From: Nitrospirota bacterium
GTDB lineage: Bacteria > Nitrospirota > Thermodesulfovibrionia > UBA6902
Assembly: GCA_016215115.1 (NCBI GenBank)
Contig: JACRLN010000036.1
Location: 1-33,289 of the forward strand
Length of the DNA stretch: 33,289 nucleotides
Reading direction: 5' to 3'
Made by a program: the position numbers and the translations under genes. Position 1 is the first letter of the stretch. Each line of letters begins with the position of its first letter. Below the pieces are notes generated by a model, which ran no database searches, was not told where the DNA came from, and worked only from the letters and a program-made list of their open reading frames with translations. Positions 22,923 through 32,187 of the stretch are shown piece by piece.

Positions 22923-23267
22923 TTTTGATACTCCTATTAATAGCAAATATCTTGCCAATTGTTAACTAATTGATTTTATTCAAAATGTAAGGGCCTGTTT
23001 TTATTTTTATCAGCTTTTTTCCCATAACTTGCCACTTTGATTGGTAAAATAACTAATATGATTATTAGCGATAAACAGTCCACATTTAGCCATTGGCAAA
23101 AGCCGACCGCTGATGACTGAAAGCTGATTTGGCATTTGAGCTTTGACATTTGTCATTATCCCGAATCTCCGTTGTGCTATCGTGAACAGTGTCTTGACAG
23201 GCTGTTGACAAGTTCAGGTTAATCCGGATTTCCCGGATGTCCGTTGGAATTTACCCCGAACTTATTA
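22923..23267. other. non-coding stretch with degraded repeats
   Basis: I see no gene here. At about 23098-23135 there is a fragment of the AGCCGACCGCTGA...AAAGCTGA repeat that also occurs before the tRNA. At about 23219-23240 there is a small palindrome around AATCCGGATTTCCCGGATG. Confidence 0.5.
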
Positions 23268-23296
23268 TTGACTTAGCTCAGCATAAATGATATTTT
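23268..23296 (+). promoter_or_regulatory. possible housekeeping promoter for the AhpD-like/metF genes
   Basis: TTGACT, a 17-base spacer, then TATTTT, about 40 bases before the first start codon. The -35 match is good and the -10 match moderate. It is the best candidate in the gap, not a certain one. Confidence 0.4.
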
Positions 23297-23336
23297 TTAT
23301 GAATCATATTATTTCCATTGGGAATTACATAAGACA

Positions 23337-23824
23337 ATGAGTGGAGCAGGAGATACTACAATTCGGGAAATGGGCAAGAAAAGTACAGTAAGACAGGCAA
23401 AGTCCCTGATGAAAAGCAGGGAGCTTGCCGAAGCTCTGTCAGAGCTGATCGAGAAACAGCGGGGAGATATAGGGTTTCTCCTGAGCACGCTTAAAAAGCG
23501 TCCCAGTACTTTTAATCCCTATGTACTCAAAGGAATGTCTATCTACAGCGAGCCATCTGCATTAGATAAAAAAACGGCTGAACTGGTAGCGGTTGGTGCT
23601 GCTGCCGCTCTCAGGTGCGAACATTGCCTCACTGCCCATATAAACAGGGCCCTTGACGAGGGCGCGCAACCACTGATGAAGTATTGGACGCAATCCTGAT
23701 CTCCGGCGCTATTTCAGAATCATCCACTCTTTCCGTGGCTTTCCGGAAGTTCAAACAGCATGAGGGGAAAAGACAATTGGCTAAGAGAAAAAAGCAGGAA
23801 TCAGGTAAACCGGAAATACAATGA
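23337..23824 (+). pseudogene. AhpD/CMD-like protein, second copy, frameshifted
   Basis: The first frame (to 23699) encodes a helical N-terminus and the CMD redox motif L-R-C-E-H-C-L-T-A-H (C-x2-C-x3-H), then derails at G-A-Q-P-L-M. Removing two bases from the GCGCGC run near 23661 restores G-A-T-T-D-E-V-L-D-A-I-L-I-S-G-A-I-S-E-S-S, the family's next helix. The frame then runs to a TGA at 23822-23824 that overlaps the metF start as ATGA. The intact protein would be about 160 residues. The shift may be a true mutation or an assembly error; the intact downstream half argues for the latter or for a recent event. The ribosome binding site is weak. Confidence 0.75.
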
Positions 23825-24699
23825 TCAAGAAAATCACAGACATCTTCAAGGAAAAAAATAAAACGTTTTCTTTTGAGTTTTTTCCTCCAAAGACCCCCAG
23901 GGGAATGGAGCATCTTTATCATACCGTAGAAGAACTTAATTCACTCGGTCCAGATTTTGTATCCGTAACATATGGAGCAGGCGGATCCACCCGGGGGGCG
24001 ACAATGGACATCTGCATGGAAATTCAAAAGCGGTTCGACCTCACCGTCATGCACCATCTTACGTGTGTCGGACACAGTCAGGCTGAACTGAGAGACATTC
24101 TCGGCCGTGCGAAAACTAATAATATCAGGAATATACTTGCGCTCCGGGGTGACCAGCCAAAGGGAATCGAGAACTGGCAGCCTGCTCCTGACGAATTAAA
24201 ATACTGTTATCAGTTAATTGATCTTGTCAGCGAGATTGATAAAGATTTTTTCAGTATCGGCGTGGCAGGTTTCCCTGAAGGACATATTAACTGCCCTGAT
24301 AAGGCAACAGACACGAAGTATCTCAAAATAAAAATAGATCATGGCGGAGAATTTATAATTACACAACTGTTTTTTGACAATGCAATCTATTCCGAATATC
24401 TTGATAGACTGAAAAATGCCGGAGTAAAGGTCCGCGTCCTTCCAGGTATCCTTCCTATCACAAGCTATGAGGGATTATTGAAATTCTGTAATACCTGCGG
24501 TGCAACGGTCCCACAAATGATTCATGACATATTCAAGCCGCTTTCCGGCAATGAGCAGGCAACTGTCGAGGCCGGAATAGAATTTGCCGTCAGCCAGTGT
24601 CAGAACCTGCTGGACCGTGGAGCTCCTGGTCTTCATTTCTTTACACTGAATAAAATTGAACCTATAAAAGAAATTTGGAAGAGGCTTAGAATTAGATAG
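23821..24699 (+). CDS. metF: 5,10-methylenetetrahydrofolate reductase
   Basis: The 292-residue FAD enzyme interconverts methylene- and methyl-tetrahydrofolate. Family motifs are F-S-F-E-F-F-P-P-K-T near residue 16, V-S-V-T-Y-G-A-G-G-S-T-R, H-L-T-C-V-G, L-A-L-R-G-D-Q-P, and I-T-Q-L-F-F-D. The C-terminus is G-L-H-F-F-T-L-N. The length is normal for bacterial MetF. It is coupled by ATGA overlap to the AhpD-like gene, an unusual partner that repeats the AhpD/methyltransferase pairing of the operon at 7.4 kb. It would supply, or consume, the methyl-tetrahydrofolate used by the MtrH-like protein. Its stop codon TAG is the first three bases of the following repeat element. Confidence 0.96.
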   Translation: MIKKITDIFKEKNKTFSFEFFPPKTPRGMEHLYHTVEELNSLGPDFVSVTYGAGGSTRGATMDICMEIQKRFDLTVMHHLTCVGHSQAELRDILGRAKTNNIRNILALRGDQPKGIENWQPAPDELKYCYQLIDLVSEIDKDFFSIGVAGFPEGHINCPDKATDTKYLKIKIDHGGEFIITQLFFDNAIYSEYLDRLKNAGVKVRVLPGILPITSYEGLLKFCNTCGATVPQMIHDIFKPLSGNEQATVEAGIEFAVSQCQNLLDRGAPGLHFFTLNKIEPIKEIWKRLRIR

Positions 24700-24821
24700 A
24701 GTCAGTTTATAAATTACTCTTTGCGTCATTCCCGCAAGCGAAGCGCGTCGGGAATCCTTCTTAAAGAAAGATTCCGGACAAGCCGGAATGACAGACAAGC
24801 AGAGTTTATAAACAGACTCTA
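24697..24821. repeat. MITE-like inverted repeat, copy 4, between convergent genes
   Basis: The ends are TAGAGTCaGTTTATAAA and, inverted, TAGAGTCtGTTTATAAA. The inner part repeats GTCATTCCCGCAAGCgAAGCGC and GATTCCGGACAAG almost base for base with the copy at 2441. Both termini begin with TA, and they supply the TAG stop codons of the two convergent genes, metF and the binding protein. It probably acts as a two-way terminator. Confidence 0.88.
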
Positions 24822-25757
24822 AATAGATATCCCGTCTCCGTAGTGGTCTTTTGAAGGGTGTGTTTTTCTTATCAATGAAGTATCAAAAATTTCGTCGGAA
24901 GAAATCTCCCGGCTGATATATCCGAGTTTTTTTAATGCCTTTACAAATTTCAGAGTGGAGGAAATATATTCATTGGTGATCTGTGCACAGTATTTTGGAG
25001 ATATCTTCAGGGTATCCATGATAAAATCTTCATCAACAATCCCTATATAATCTGCAATAATTTTTGCCGCCTCTTGCGGCCTGTTTCTGAAAAAGGCGGT
25101 TGCTTCTTCATGCAGCACAAGAAACCGTTCTATAGTTTCATGTTGTTCATTTAAAAAGTTGCTCTCAACAAGGATGCCATAGCTTGGATTGCCCGGCCAG
25201 AGTTTGGATGGCGGATAAAGGATCTTTCCACCTGCGTATCGATTGAGCGCAACAGCCAGTGCAGGTGTGCCGACTGCTGCTGATAACTGTCCCTTATATA
25301 GCGCATCTATAATCTGGTCTGCCCACTGAAAATTTACAATCACTATCTCATCTTTCAAATTGAATCTATCAAGATATTCCGAGATGATAACATCGTGAAT
25401 AGAACCTTTACCCGGGACCCCGATCTTAAAACCACGAAACTGTTTAAGTATATCCCGGAGGTCGCCTGATTCCGGAAATCCCTTGTATGGATCTCTTCCA
25501 ATTATAACTGTCCCCTCGATATGCCCTCCTGCTACGCATTTGATTTTAACTCCTTTATCCATACCGATAATTGCAGGGGGAAGTCCGATATATGCCATAT
25601 TGATCTCTCCTCTTTTGAAGGCGTCAACTATAACGGGTCCTGTGCCAAAAAGCTTCCATTGAACATCTGTCCCCATTACATCCTCTATGTTGCCTTGGGC
25701 TATTAAAAGGATTGAAGTATGATAAAAGGTTGATAGATGGCCTATTCTGAGTGGCAT
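24819..25757 (-). CDS. NMT1/THI5-type substrate-binding protein fold without signal peptide
   Basis: The 312-residue protein has the periplasmic-binding-protein fold of ABC importers for sulfonates, nitrate or thiamine precursors. It starts R-I-G-H-L-S-T-F-Y-H-T-S, with I-N-M-A-Y-I-G-L-P-P-A, F-K-I-G-V-P-G-K-G-S-I-H-D and G-T-P-A-L-A-V following. An in-frame TAA directly precedes the ATG, and AGGG lies upstream, so the start is secure and there is no signal peptide or lipobox. No permease or ATPase gene is adjacent. It may be a cytosolic ligand-binding protein or enzyme rather than a transport component. The ligand is unknown; a sulfonate would fit the neighbourhood but is speculation. Confidence 0.8.
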   Translation of the reverse strand: MPLRIGHLSTFYHTSILLIAQGNIEDVMGTDVQWKLFGTGPVIVDAFKRGEINMAYIGLPPAIIGMDKGVKIKCVAGGHIEGTVIIGRDPYKGFPESGDLRDILKQFRGFKIGVPGKGSIHDVIISEYLDRFNLKDEIVIVNFQWADQIIDALYKGQLSAAVGTPALAVALNRYAGGKILYPPSKLWPGNPSYGILVESNFLNEQHETIERFLVLHEEATAFFRNRPQEAAKIIADYIGIVDEDFIMDTLKISPKYCAQITNEYISSTLKFVKALKKLGYISREISSDEIFDTSLIRKTHPSKDHYGDGISI

Positions 25758-25790
25758 TTATTTTTTCCCTGTGCAGTTAGCCATTAAAAT

Positions 25791-25880
25791 AGCGATCAGC
25801 AATCAGCCGTCAGCTATAAGCTTTAATTGTGATCATTCTTTAAAAAAGCTGACCGCTGAATGCTGAGAGCTGACAGCTAT
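25791..25880. repeat. AGCTGACNGCTGA-type intergenic inverted repeat
   Basis: AGCGATCAGCAATCAGCCGTCAGCTATAAGCTTT is loosely mirrored by AAAAAGCTGACCGCTGAATGCTGAGAGCTGACAGCTAT. A fragment of the same family lies near 23098. It separates the binding-protein gene from the tRNA. Confidence 0.6.
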
Positions 25881-25882
25881 TC

Positions 25883-25957
<75 letters not shown>

Positions 25958-26037
25958 AATTATTGATAAAATATTGTATATTGCAGGGAATGTTTAATGC
26001 AAGAAGACTGATAGTATTTTGATATTAATATTTCTGT

Positions 26038-26043
26038 TATAAT
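26038..26043 (+). promoter_or_regulatory. -10 element just before secA (possible leaderless start)
   Basis: A perfect TATAAT ends seven bases before the secA start codon. A usual start of transcription would fall on or next to the ATG, and no Shine-Dalgarno is present in between. The -35 region 17 bases upstream (TATTTT) is weak. Confidence 0.45.
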
Positions 26044-26050
26044 AAAACTT

Positions 26051-28723
26051 ATGTTTAAAATCTTATCGAAAATAATAGGCACAAAAAATGAGCGTGAAAT
26101 TAAGCGGCTGTGGACTGTCGTTGAGCAAATAAATTTTCTTGAACCTTCAGTAACCCCTCTGAGTGATGCTGAACTGAAGGCAAAAACCGATGAATTCCGC
26201 AAGAGACTCGAAGCCGGTAAGAGCCTGGATGATATTCTCCATGAGGCTTTTGCAGTTGTCAGGGAAACCTCACGCAGGATTCTTAATATGCGGCATTTTG
26301 ATGTGCAGCTTATTGGAGGTCTTGGGCTTCATGAAGGAAAGATAGCGGAAATGAAGACCGGTGAAGGCAAGACCCTGGTCGCGACCCTGCCTGTTTATCT
26401 GAATGCGCTTGACGGCAGAGGCGTCCATATTGTCACGGTTAATGACTACCTCGCAAAAAGAGATGCCCAGTGGATGGGGCCTTTATATCATTTTCTGGGA
26501 TTGTCTGTCGGCATTATCCAGCATGAAAGTTCTTTCCTGTATGACCCTTCTTATCATTCGGAAGACAGCAGACTGCAGCATTTGAGGCCCATTGACAGAA
26601 AAGAAGCTTACCTGACCGATATTACATACGGCACCAATAATGAATTCGGCTTTGACTACCTGAGAGACAACATGAGATATCACATAAATGATTATGTGCA
26701 GAGAGAACTGAACTATGCGATTGTCGATGAGGTGGACAGCATATTAATTGATGAGGCCAGGACCCCGCTTATCATTTCAGGCCCGTCCGAGGAGTCAACA
26801 GACAAATATTACATTATTAACAAAATAATACCAAAGCTTAATAAAGATACCGACTATACGGTCGATGAAAAAGCACGAAGTGTTACACTCACCGAAGAAG
26901 GGAATGTAAAAGTAGAGAGGCTGCTTGGGGCCGGCAATCTCTACGATCCTTCCAATATCGAGCTTGTTCACCATGTCAATCAGGCGCTAAAGGCGCATGT
27001 ACTTTTCAAACTTGATGTTGATTATATTGTTAAGGACAACGAGGTGATTATTGTTGACGAATTCACGGGCCGTCTCATGCCTGGAAGAAGGTGGTCTGAC
27101 GGATTGCATCAGGCTGTTGAGGCAAAAGAGGACGTCAAGATAGCCAGTGAGAACCAGACCCTTGCTACCATCACTTTCCAGAATTACTTCAGAATGTATA
27201 ACAAACTCGCCGGAATGACCGGTACTGCTGATACAGAGGCAGAGGAGTTTGCAAAGATATATAACCTTGATGTTCTGGTAATCCCGACTAACAAGGCTAT
27301 GATAAGAGTGGATAATTCAGATATTGTTTATAAAACCGTGAAAACCAAATTCGATGCTGTTATCAATGAAATTGAGGATTGCCACAAGAGAGGGCAGCCT
27401 GTTCTTGTAGGCACTATATCTATAGAAAAATCCGAACTCCTCAGTTCAATGTTGAAAAAGAAGAAGATCCCACATTCCGTCCTGAATGCAAAGTATCATG
27501 AAAAAGAGGCTGAGATTGTTGCGCAGGCAGGAAGGAGCGGAACCGTTACACTCGCTACCAACATGGCTGGAAGAGGTACGGATATAGTGCTTGGAGGAAA
27601 TCCGGAAGGCGTTGCAAAAGATATGCTCAGGGACAAAAAAGAGCATACAGAAGAGGATTTTAAAAAGACCCTTGAAAGAGCTAAGGAATTGTGCGCACAG
27701 GACAGAGGAACCGTCATTGCTGCCGGCGGGTTGCACATCCTTGGGACCGAAAGACATGAGGCCAGAAGGATAGACAATCAATTGAGAGGACGTTCCGGCC
27801 GTCAGGGAGACCCTGGTTCGTCAAGGTTTTATCTTTCACTTGAAGATGACCTCATGAGGATATTCGGTTCAGACAAGATCTCAGGGCTTATGGACAAATT
27901 AGGCATGGAAGACTCTCAACCGATTGAACATAAATGGATAACAAAGGCGATAGAGACTTCACAGAAGAGGGTTGAAGCCCACAATTTTGACATCAGAAAA
28001 CACCTGATTGAATATGATGATGTCAATAATAAACAGAGGACTGAGATCTATTTATTCAGACGGGAGATACTCACAGGTGATAATCATAAGGACAAAATAC
28101 TTGAAATGGCTGAAAATCTGCTTGATGACCTTTTGTCCCTTTACTGCCCTGAAGATAAGCATTCCGAAGAATGGAACATAAAAGGACTGCGGGACGCACT
28201 TTACGGACAGTTTTCCATATACCCTGAGATAGAGGCAAAACTTATAGAAGAACTTCACCATGAACTCTTTGAGGCAGTCAGACAGGCGTATGAAAAAAAG
28301 GAACAGGAAATCGGCCCGGACGCATTCAGGTATCTTGAAAAGATGATGCTCCTTCAGGTTCTTGACACTCAATGGAAAGACCACCTTCTGAGCATGGACC
28401 ATCTGAAAGAAGGCGTGGGACTTCGCGGATATGGACAGAGGGATCCACTCGTGGAATATAAAAGAGAGGCCTTTGATATCTTCGCCGACCTGAGCAGCAG
28501 GGTTTCTTCAGAAGTGCTTGCAAGGTTGATGAAGATTCAAATTGCCAGGGAAGAAAGAATAGAAAAGAAATTTACAGCAAGACCCGCAAGGCTGAATTAC
28601 GGCAGGGGCGGGGAAGACGCTAAACCACAGACTGTTATCAAGGATAGAAAGATCGGCAGAAACGATCCATGTATTTGTGGAAGCGGGAAAAAATACAAAA
28701 AATGTTGTGGGGTCAATGCATAA
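26051..28723 (+). CDS. secA: protein translocase ATPase SecA
   Basis: The full-length 890-residue SecA drives export through SecYEG. Nucleotide-binding motifs are MKTGEGKT (101-108) and [19 protein letters not shown]. Then come [18 protein letters not shown], the N-M-A-G-R-G-T-D-I motif, and [12 protein letters not shown]. The extreme C-terminus keeps the zinc/SecB-binding tail with [16 protein letters not shown]. The start agrees with the family ([16 protein letters not shown]). The reading frame of the next gene overlaps its last codons. The gene is intact and complete. Confidence 0.98.
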   Translation: MFKILSKIIGTKNEREIKRLWTVVEQINFLEPSVTPLSDAELKAKTDEFRKRLEAGKSLDDILHEAFAVVRETSRRILNMRHFDVQLIGGLGLHEGKIAEMKTGEGKTLVATLPVYLNALDGRGVHIVTVNDYLAKRDAQWMGPLYHFLGLSVGIIQHESSFLYDPSYHSEDSRLQHLRPIDRKEAYLTDITYGTNNEFGFDYLRDNMRYHINDYVQRELNYAIVDEVDSILIDEARTPLIISGPSEESTDKYYIINKIIPKLNKDTDYTVDEKARSVTLTEEGNVKVERLLGAGNLYDPSNIELVHHVNQALKAHVLFKLDVDYIVKDNEVIIVDEFTGRLMPGRRWSDGLHQAVEAKEDVKIASENQTLATITFQNYFRMYNKLAGMTGTADTEAEEFAKIYNLDVLVIPTNKAMIRVDNSDIVYKTVKTKFDAVINEIEDCHKRGQPVLVGTISIEKSELLSSMLKKKKIPHSVLNAKYHEKEAEIVAQAGRSGTVTLATNMAGRGTDIVLGGNPEGVAKDMLRDKKEHTEEDFKKTLERAKELCAQDRGTVIAAGGLHILGTERHEARRIDNQLRGRSGRQGDPGSSRFYLSLEDDLMRIFGSDKISGLMDKLGMEDSQPIEHKWITKAIETSQKRVEAHNFDIRKHLIEYDDVNNKQRTEIYLFRREILTGDNHKDKILEMAENLLDDLLSLYCPEDKHSEEWNIKGLRDALYGQFSIYPEIEAKLIEELHHELFEAVRQAYEKKEQEIGPDAFRYLEKMMLLQVLDTQWKDHLLSMDHLKEGVGLRGYGQRDPLVEYKREAFDIFADLSSRVSSEVLARLMKIQIAREERIEKKFTARPARLNYGRGGEDAKPQTVIKDRKIGRNDPCICGSGKKYKKCCGVNA

Positions 28724-29717
28724 TAACAACCTTATAAATTTCATTGATGAGATTACAAAGATCCTTTCCACTACTTCCGATTTAAACAAAACCCTGACTT
28801 CCGTTATGAGAAAGATAAAGACTTTTACAGGAGCAGAGACATGGTCTCTTTTAATTACTGATGACCTTTTCTTTAAAACAATAGCTTTAAAGAAATCAAT
28901 GAACATAAAGAACTTCAGGTATGAAACAGGTACGGGCCTTACCGGTTGGGTGTTGAGAAAAGGAGTCCCGATCCTTGTCCGGAATGTGTCGAAAGACAAG
29001 AGGTTTAACAAAAATGCAGACGGATTTCACAAATTAAAGGTTAAATCATTAATATGCGCTCCATTAAAAGTAAATGATGGTCTTGTTGGTATTCTGAGAC
29101 TGGTTAATAAAAGACAGGAGAATTCCTTTTCAGATACGGACCTGAAACTGCTTGTGAACGTTTCTCATAATATTAACATGATGTTTAAGCAGGCATTTCT
29201 CTATAAGAAAATAGATGAAATTGCAGTAACAGATGATCTTACCGGCCTTTACAATGTCCGTTTTCTCAACCGGTCCATTGAAATAGAAATAGAGAGGTCC
29301 CTGCGTTATGGCTCACTGTTTTCACTCATTTTTCTGGATATCGATAACCTGAAAAAAGTAAACGAGAAGTTTGGACACCTTACCGGCAGTAAAGTGCTTA
29401 TTGAGACAGCCCGGTTATTGCAGGATAATTTAAGAAAGGTTGACGTAACCATACGATATGGCGGCGATGAGTTTGTGATTGTTTTACCCCAGACTCCCCA
29501 AGAGGGAGGTTTTCTGGTTGCCGAGAGACTGAGAAAGATTATAGAAAAGAACTTGTTCTTAAAAAAAGAAAAAAACCCGCTTAAGATAACAGCGAGTTTC
29601 GGGGTCGCATCTTTTCCTGATAATGCAAATAATAAAGAAGCCCTGCTCAGGCTGGCAGATAAAGCTATGTTTCGCGGCAAATTTTCAACAAAGAACGTCG
29701 TGTTTGCGGCGAAATAA
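28716..29717 (+). CDS. GAF-GGDEF diguanylate cyclase
   Basis: I start it at ATG 28716, which overlaps the secA stop. The frame is open to 28677, but that part merely shadows the SecA zinc tail. The 333-residue protein has an N-terminal GAF domain (about 15-160, with T-G-T-G-L-T-G-W-V and S-L-I-C-A-P-L-K-V) and a GGDEF domain (about 170-333). The active loop is R-Y-G-G-D-E-F (GGDEF at 249-253). The product-inhibition site R240-x2-D243 lies five residues before it. It should make cyclic di-GMP in response to a cytosolic ligand or redox signal. No membrane segment. The PAS/GAF protein follows 16 bases later. Confidence 0.93.
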   Translation: MHNNNLINFIDEITKILSTTSDLNKTLTSVMRKIKTFTGAETWSLLITDDLFFKTIALKKSMNIKNFRYETGTGLTGWVLRKGVPILVRNVSKDKRFNKNADGFHKLKVKSLICAPLKVNDGLVGILRLVNKRQENSFSDTDLKLLVNVSHNINMMFKQAFLYKKIDEIAVTDDLTGLYNVRFLNRSIEIEIERSLRYGSLFSLIFLDIDNLKKVNEKFGHLTGSKVLIETARLLQDNLRKVDVTIRYGGDEFVIVLPQTPQEGGFLVAERLRKIIEKNLFLKKEKNPLKITASFGVASFPDNANNKEALLRLADKAMFRGKFSTKNVVFAAK

Positions 29718-29733
29718 ATAACACATTACCACA

Positions 29734-31851
29734 ATGTTCGACTGGCTAAGTAATACATATCGCCAAATTCTTGATAACATGACAGAGGGGGTGTATTTTG
29801 TCGACATTAATCAAAAGATACAGTACTGGAACAGGGCCGCCGGTTTATTGACCGGCGTTGCTGCTGCTGAAGTCCTCTGGAAATCTTTTCACGACAGCCA
29901 CATTCAATATGAAGATGAGAAGGGTAATCTTTTACAGCCGTTTGAACATCCTGTAGCGCTTTGTTTTCAGGAAAAAAATATTGTCAGTAAAAACTTCTTT
30001 ATAAAGACAAAAGACAACGGGAAGATTTACGTTGAAGAAATCGCCTTACCTTTATACCGGAATGGTAAATTAAAAGGGGTAATCTCCACAATTAAAGATA
30101 TTACACGATGTACTGAGATGATAGAATCCCGGTTGAAATCCGAGAGAAAGGAAAGATTAATCCCGATATGCGGCTGGTGCAAGAAAATAAGGAGTGACAA
30201 GAATTACTGGGAACAACTTGAAACCTATCTCACAAATGAGGGCTTCGGCATCTTTACTCACGGTATGTGCCCTTCCTGCGCAGAGAAAATCTTTGAGAAA
30301 AAGATATATCTGGAAAGCTATCAGCAGATATGTAAATCAATAAGCGCCAGCATTTCTCTTGATGAGGTATTGCAACTCATCGTAACCAATGTTGTTAAAG
30401 TCATGAACGTGAAGGCGAGCCTGCTCCGGCTGCTCAATAGAGAAAACAAGCAGCTTGAGCTGGCGGCACATTACGGACTTAGCGAAAAATATGCAAATAA
30501 AGGGCCTGTTGCTTATGATGCGAGCATTGATGATGCGCTGGCAGGTAAACCTGTGTCGGTATACGATATAACGGAACATGAGGATTCAAAATATTATAAC
30601 GAAGCCCTGGAGGAAGGTATAAGGAGCATCCTTTCCATCCCGCTGCGTCTTGAGAAGGAAGTGATAGGGGTGCTCAGGATGTATACAACGGAACCTGTTA
30701 TGTATACTGAAGAGGACCTTAAATTTATAACCGCAATAGCAGAGCAGGCTGCAACAGCAATAGTAAATGCGCGGCGTTTTGAAAAGGCGGTATCCAGGGA
30801 AAAAGAATATCTCCGGGTCTTTGAAGAAATCACAAAGACTGTAAGCTCCTCTCTTCATTTAAAGGATGTTTTTGATATGATAGTGAAAAAAATCCCCCAG
30901 GTCATGGGTTTAAAAGGGAGTTCGGTCCGGCTTATGGACAAGGACAAAAAGCAGTTGGAGCTCGTAGCCCACTACGGACTGAGTGAAAAATATGCTAACA
31001 AGGGACCGGTGTCTTATGATAAGAGTATCGATGATGCCCTTGCGGGAAAGGCGGTTTCAGAATACGATGTTATGGAAAATAAAGATGCACTGTATTACAA
31101 GGAGGCTGTCGAAGAGGGGATCAGGAGCATCCTGTCCATTCCCATGCGTTTTAAGAATGAAATTATCGGGGTGCTAAGGTTATATTCGGGCAAACCGGTC
31201 CAATATAATGATGCAGACTTCAGGTTCATGTCGGCTATTGCGGAACAAACTGCCATAGCGATCGTGAATGCAAAGCACTTCGAAAAAGAGATCTCCAGGG
31301 AAAAAGAATACCTTAAAGTATTTCAGGAAGTCACAAAAACAGTAAGCTCCACTTTACATGTTAGAGAAGTGCTGGATATGATAGTGAGAAAAATTCCGGA
31401 GGTCATGAAATTAAAAGCGGCTACCATCCGTCTGCTTGATCATACAGGTAAAAAACTCAGACTTGTGGCCGCTTACGGCCTCAGCGAAAAATATCTGAAC
31501 AGGGGGCCTGTTGACACCGAGGAGAATGTAATAGAAGCGCTAAATGAAAAACCTGTTGCCATTTATGATGTTACAACTGATTCAAAGATCCAATACCAGA
31601 AAGAAGCTGCAGAGGAAGGGATAAAAAGCATACTCACTCTACCCGTTAAAGCAAGGGGAAAGGTATTAGGGATATTAAGACTCCTTACAGGCGAGCCAAG
31701 AATGTTTTTACAGCAGGAAATAGACTTTGCCGCATCTCTTGCCGAACAGAGCGGCATAGCTATAGAAAATGCGACCATGTATGAAAAGACGAAAAAAGAA
31801 TATGATGATATGATGCAATTCCTTGACGGCGGTTTTTTTGAAAAAGAGTGA
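29734..31851 (+). CDS. PAS plus triple-GAF signalling protein without an output domain
   Basis: The 705-residue soluble protein begins with a PAS domain (about 5-125). A zinc-ribbon-like linker follows (C146-x2-C149...H176...C179-x2-C182, with C-G-W-C-K-K-I-R). Three tandem GAF domains come next (about 208-350, 375-515, 540-685). The first two are very alike: both have H-Y-G-L-S-E-K-Y-A-N-K-G-P-V and E-E-G-I-R-S-I-L-S-I-P. The third is more diverged. This suggests internal duplication. No kinase, GGDEF or DNA-binding domain follows. It may act as a sensor scaffold for the upstream diguanylate cyclase. No recognisable ribosome binding site. Confidence 0.88.
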   Translation: MFDWLSNTYRQILDNMTEGVYFVDINQKIQYWNRAAGLLTGVAAAEVLWKSFHDSHIQYEDEKGNLLQPFEHPVALCFQEKNIVSKNFFIKTKDNGKIYVEEIALPLYRNGKLKGVISTIKDITRCTEMIESRLKSERKERLIPICGWCKKIRSDKNYWEQLETYLTNEGFGIFTHGMCPSCAEKIFEKKIYLESYQQICKSISASISLDEVLQLIVTNVVKVMNVKASLLRLLNRENKQLELAAHYGLSEKYANKGPVAYDASIDDALAGKPVSVYDITEHEDSKYYNEALEEGIRSILSIPLRLEKEVIGVLRMYTTEPVMYTEEDLKFITAIAEQAATAIVNARRFEKAVSREKEYLRVFEEITKTVSSSLHLKDVFDMIVKKIPQVMGLKGSSVRLMDKDKKQLELVAHYGLSEKYANKGPVSYDKSIDDALAGKAVSEYDVMENKDALYYKEAVEEGIRSILSIPMRFKNEIIGVLRLYSGKPVQYNDADFRFMSAIAEQTAIAIVNAKHFEKEISREKEYLKVFQEVTKTVSSTLHVREVLDMIVRKIPEVMKLKAATIRLLDHTGKKLRLVAAYGLSEKYLNRGPVDTEENVIEALNEKPVAIYDVTTDSKIQYQKEAAEEGIKSILTLPVKARGKVLGILRLLTGEPRMFLQQEIDFAASLAEQSGIAIENATMYEKTKKEYDDMMQFLDGGFFEKE

Positions 31852-31926
31852 GGGTTAAAACTGTCTAAGTGGGAATTACTTCCGCGCTTTTGTACTTCAG
31901 TACTATTGCACTTCTGCACTATGGCA

Positions 31927-32139
31927 CTAACTGGTTTCCCGCTCCCTTTCCCGTTTCCTGTTCTTCGCGCGCCATTCCTCATATCTTCTGCGTGCTTCGG
32001 GAGAGATTGTAATCCTGTCCCTAACATCAAAACTGAAAATGATGAGTGATTCAGCTCCCCCAACCGGTTGCAGTTCTTCTGTAACCGCGGGAAGGATTAC
32101 CTCGTTTACCCTCGGCCCGCTTATCGCCTCGATGTCCAT
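31927..32139 (-). CDS. uncharacterised 70-aa protein
   Basis: The protein begins MDIEAISGPRVNEVILPAVT and ends in a highly charged helix (S-P-E-A-R-R-R-Y-E-E-W-R-A-K-N-R-K-R-E-R-E-R-E). The central D-R-I-T-I-S-P-E-A-R segment resembles short segments seen in small flagellar or regulatory proteins, but I cannot assign it. The ribosome binding site GGAGGAG is good. It lies 48 bases downstream of the repressor gene on the same strand, so both may share a transcript. The gap consists of short repeats of the type cgcgcttactcactt. Confidence 0.55.
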   Translation of the reverse strand: MDIEAISGPRVNEVILPAVTEELQPVGGAESLIIFSFDVRDRITISPEARRRYEEWRAKNRKRERERETS

Positions 32140-32187
32140 GACTCCTCCATCTTCCTCACTTGCGCGCTTACGCGCTTACTCACTTGT

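Noticed and set aside
19500-23300. Integron integrase near the attC-like sites
   Set aside because: No tyrosine recombinase reading frame exists on either strand in this window.
28326-29011. Minus-strand frames opposite secA and the cyclase
   Set aside because: They are antisense shadows of strongly conserved genes with no recognisable domains.
31880-31930. Text-like short repeats (gcacttctgcactatggcacta)
   Set aside because: Degenerate low-complexity spacer DNA with no clear unit length or function.
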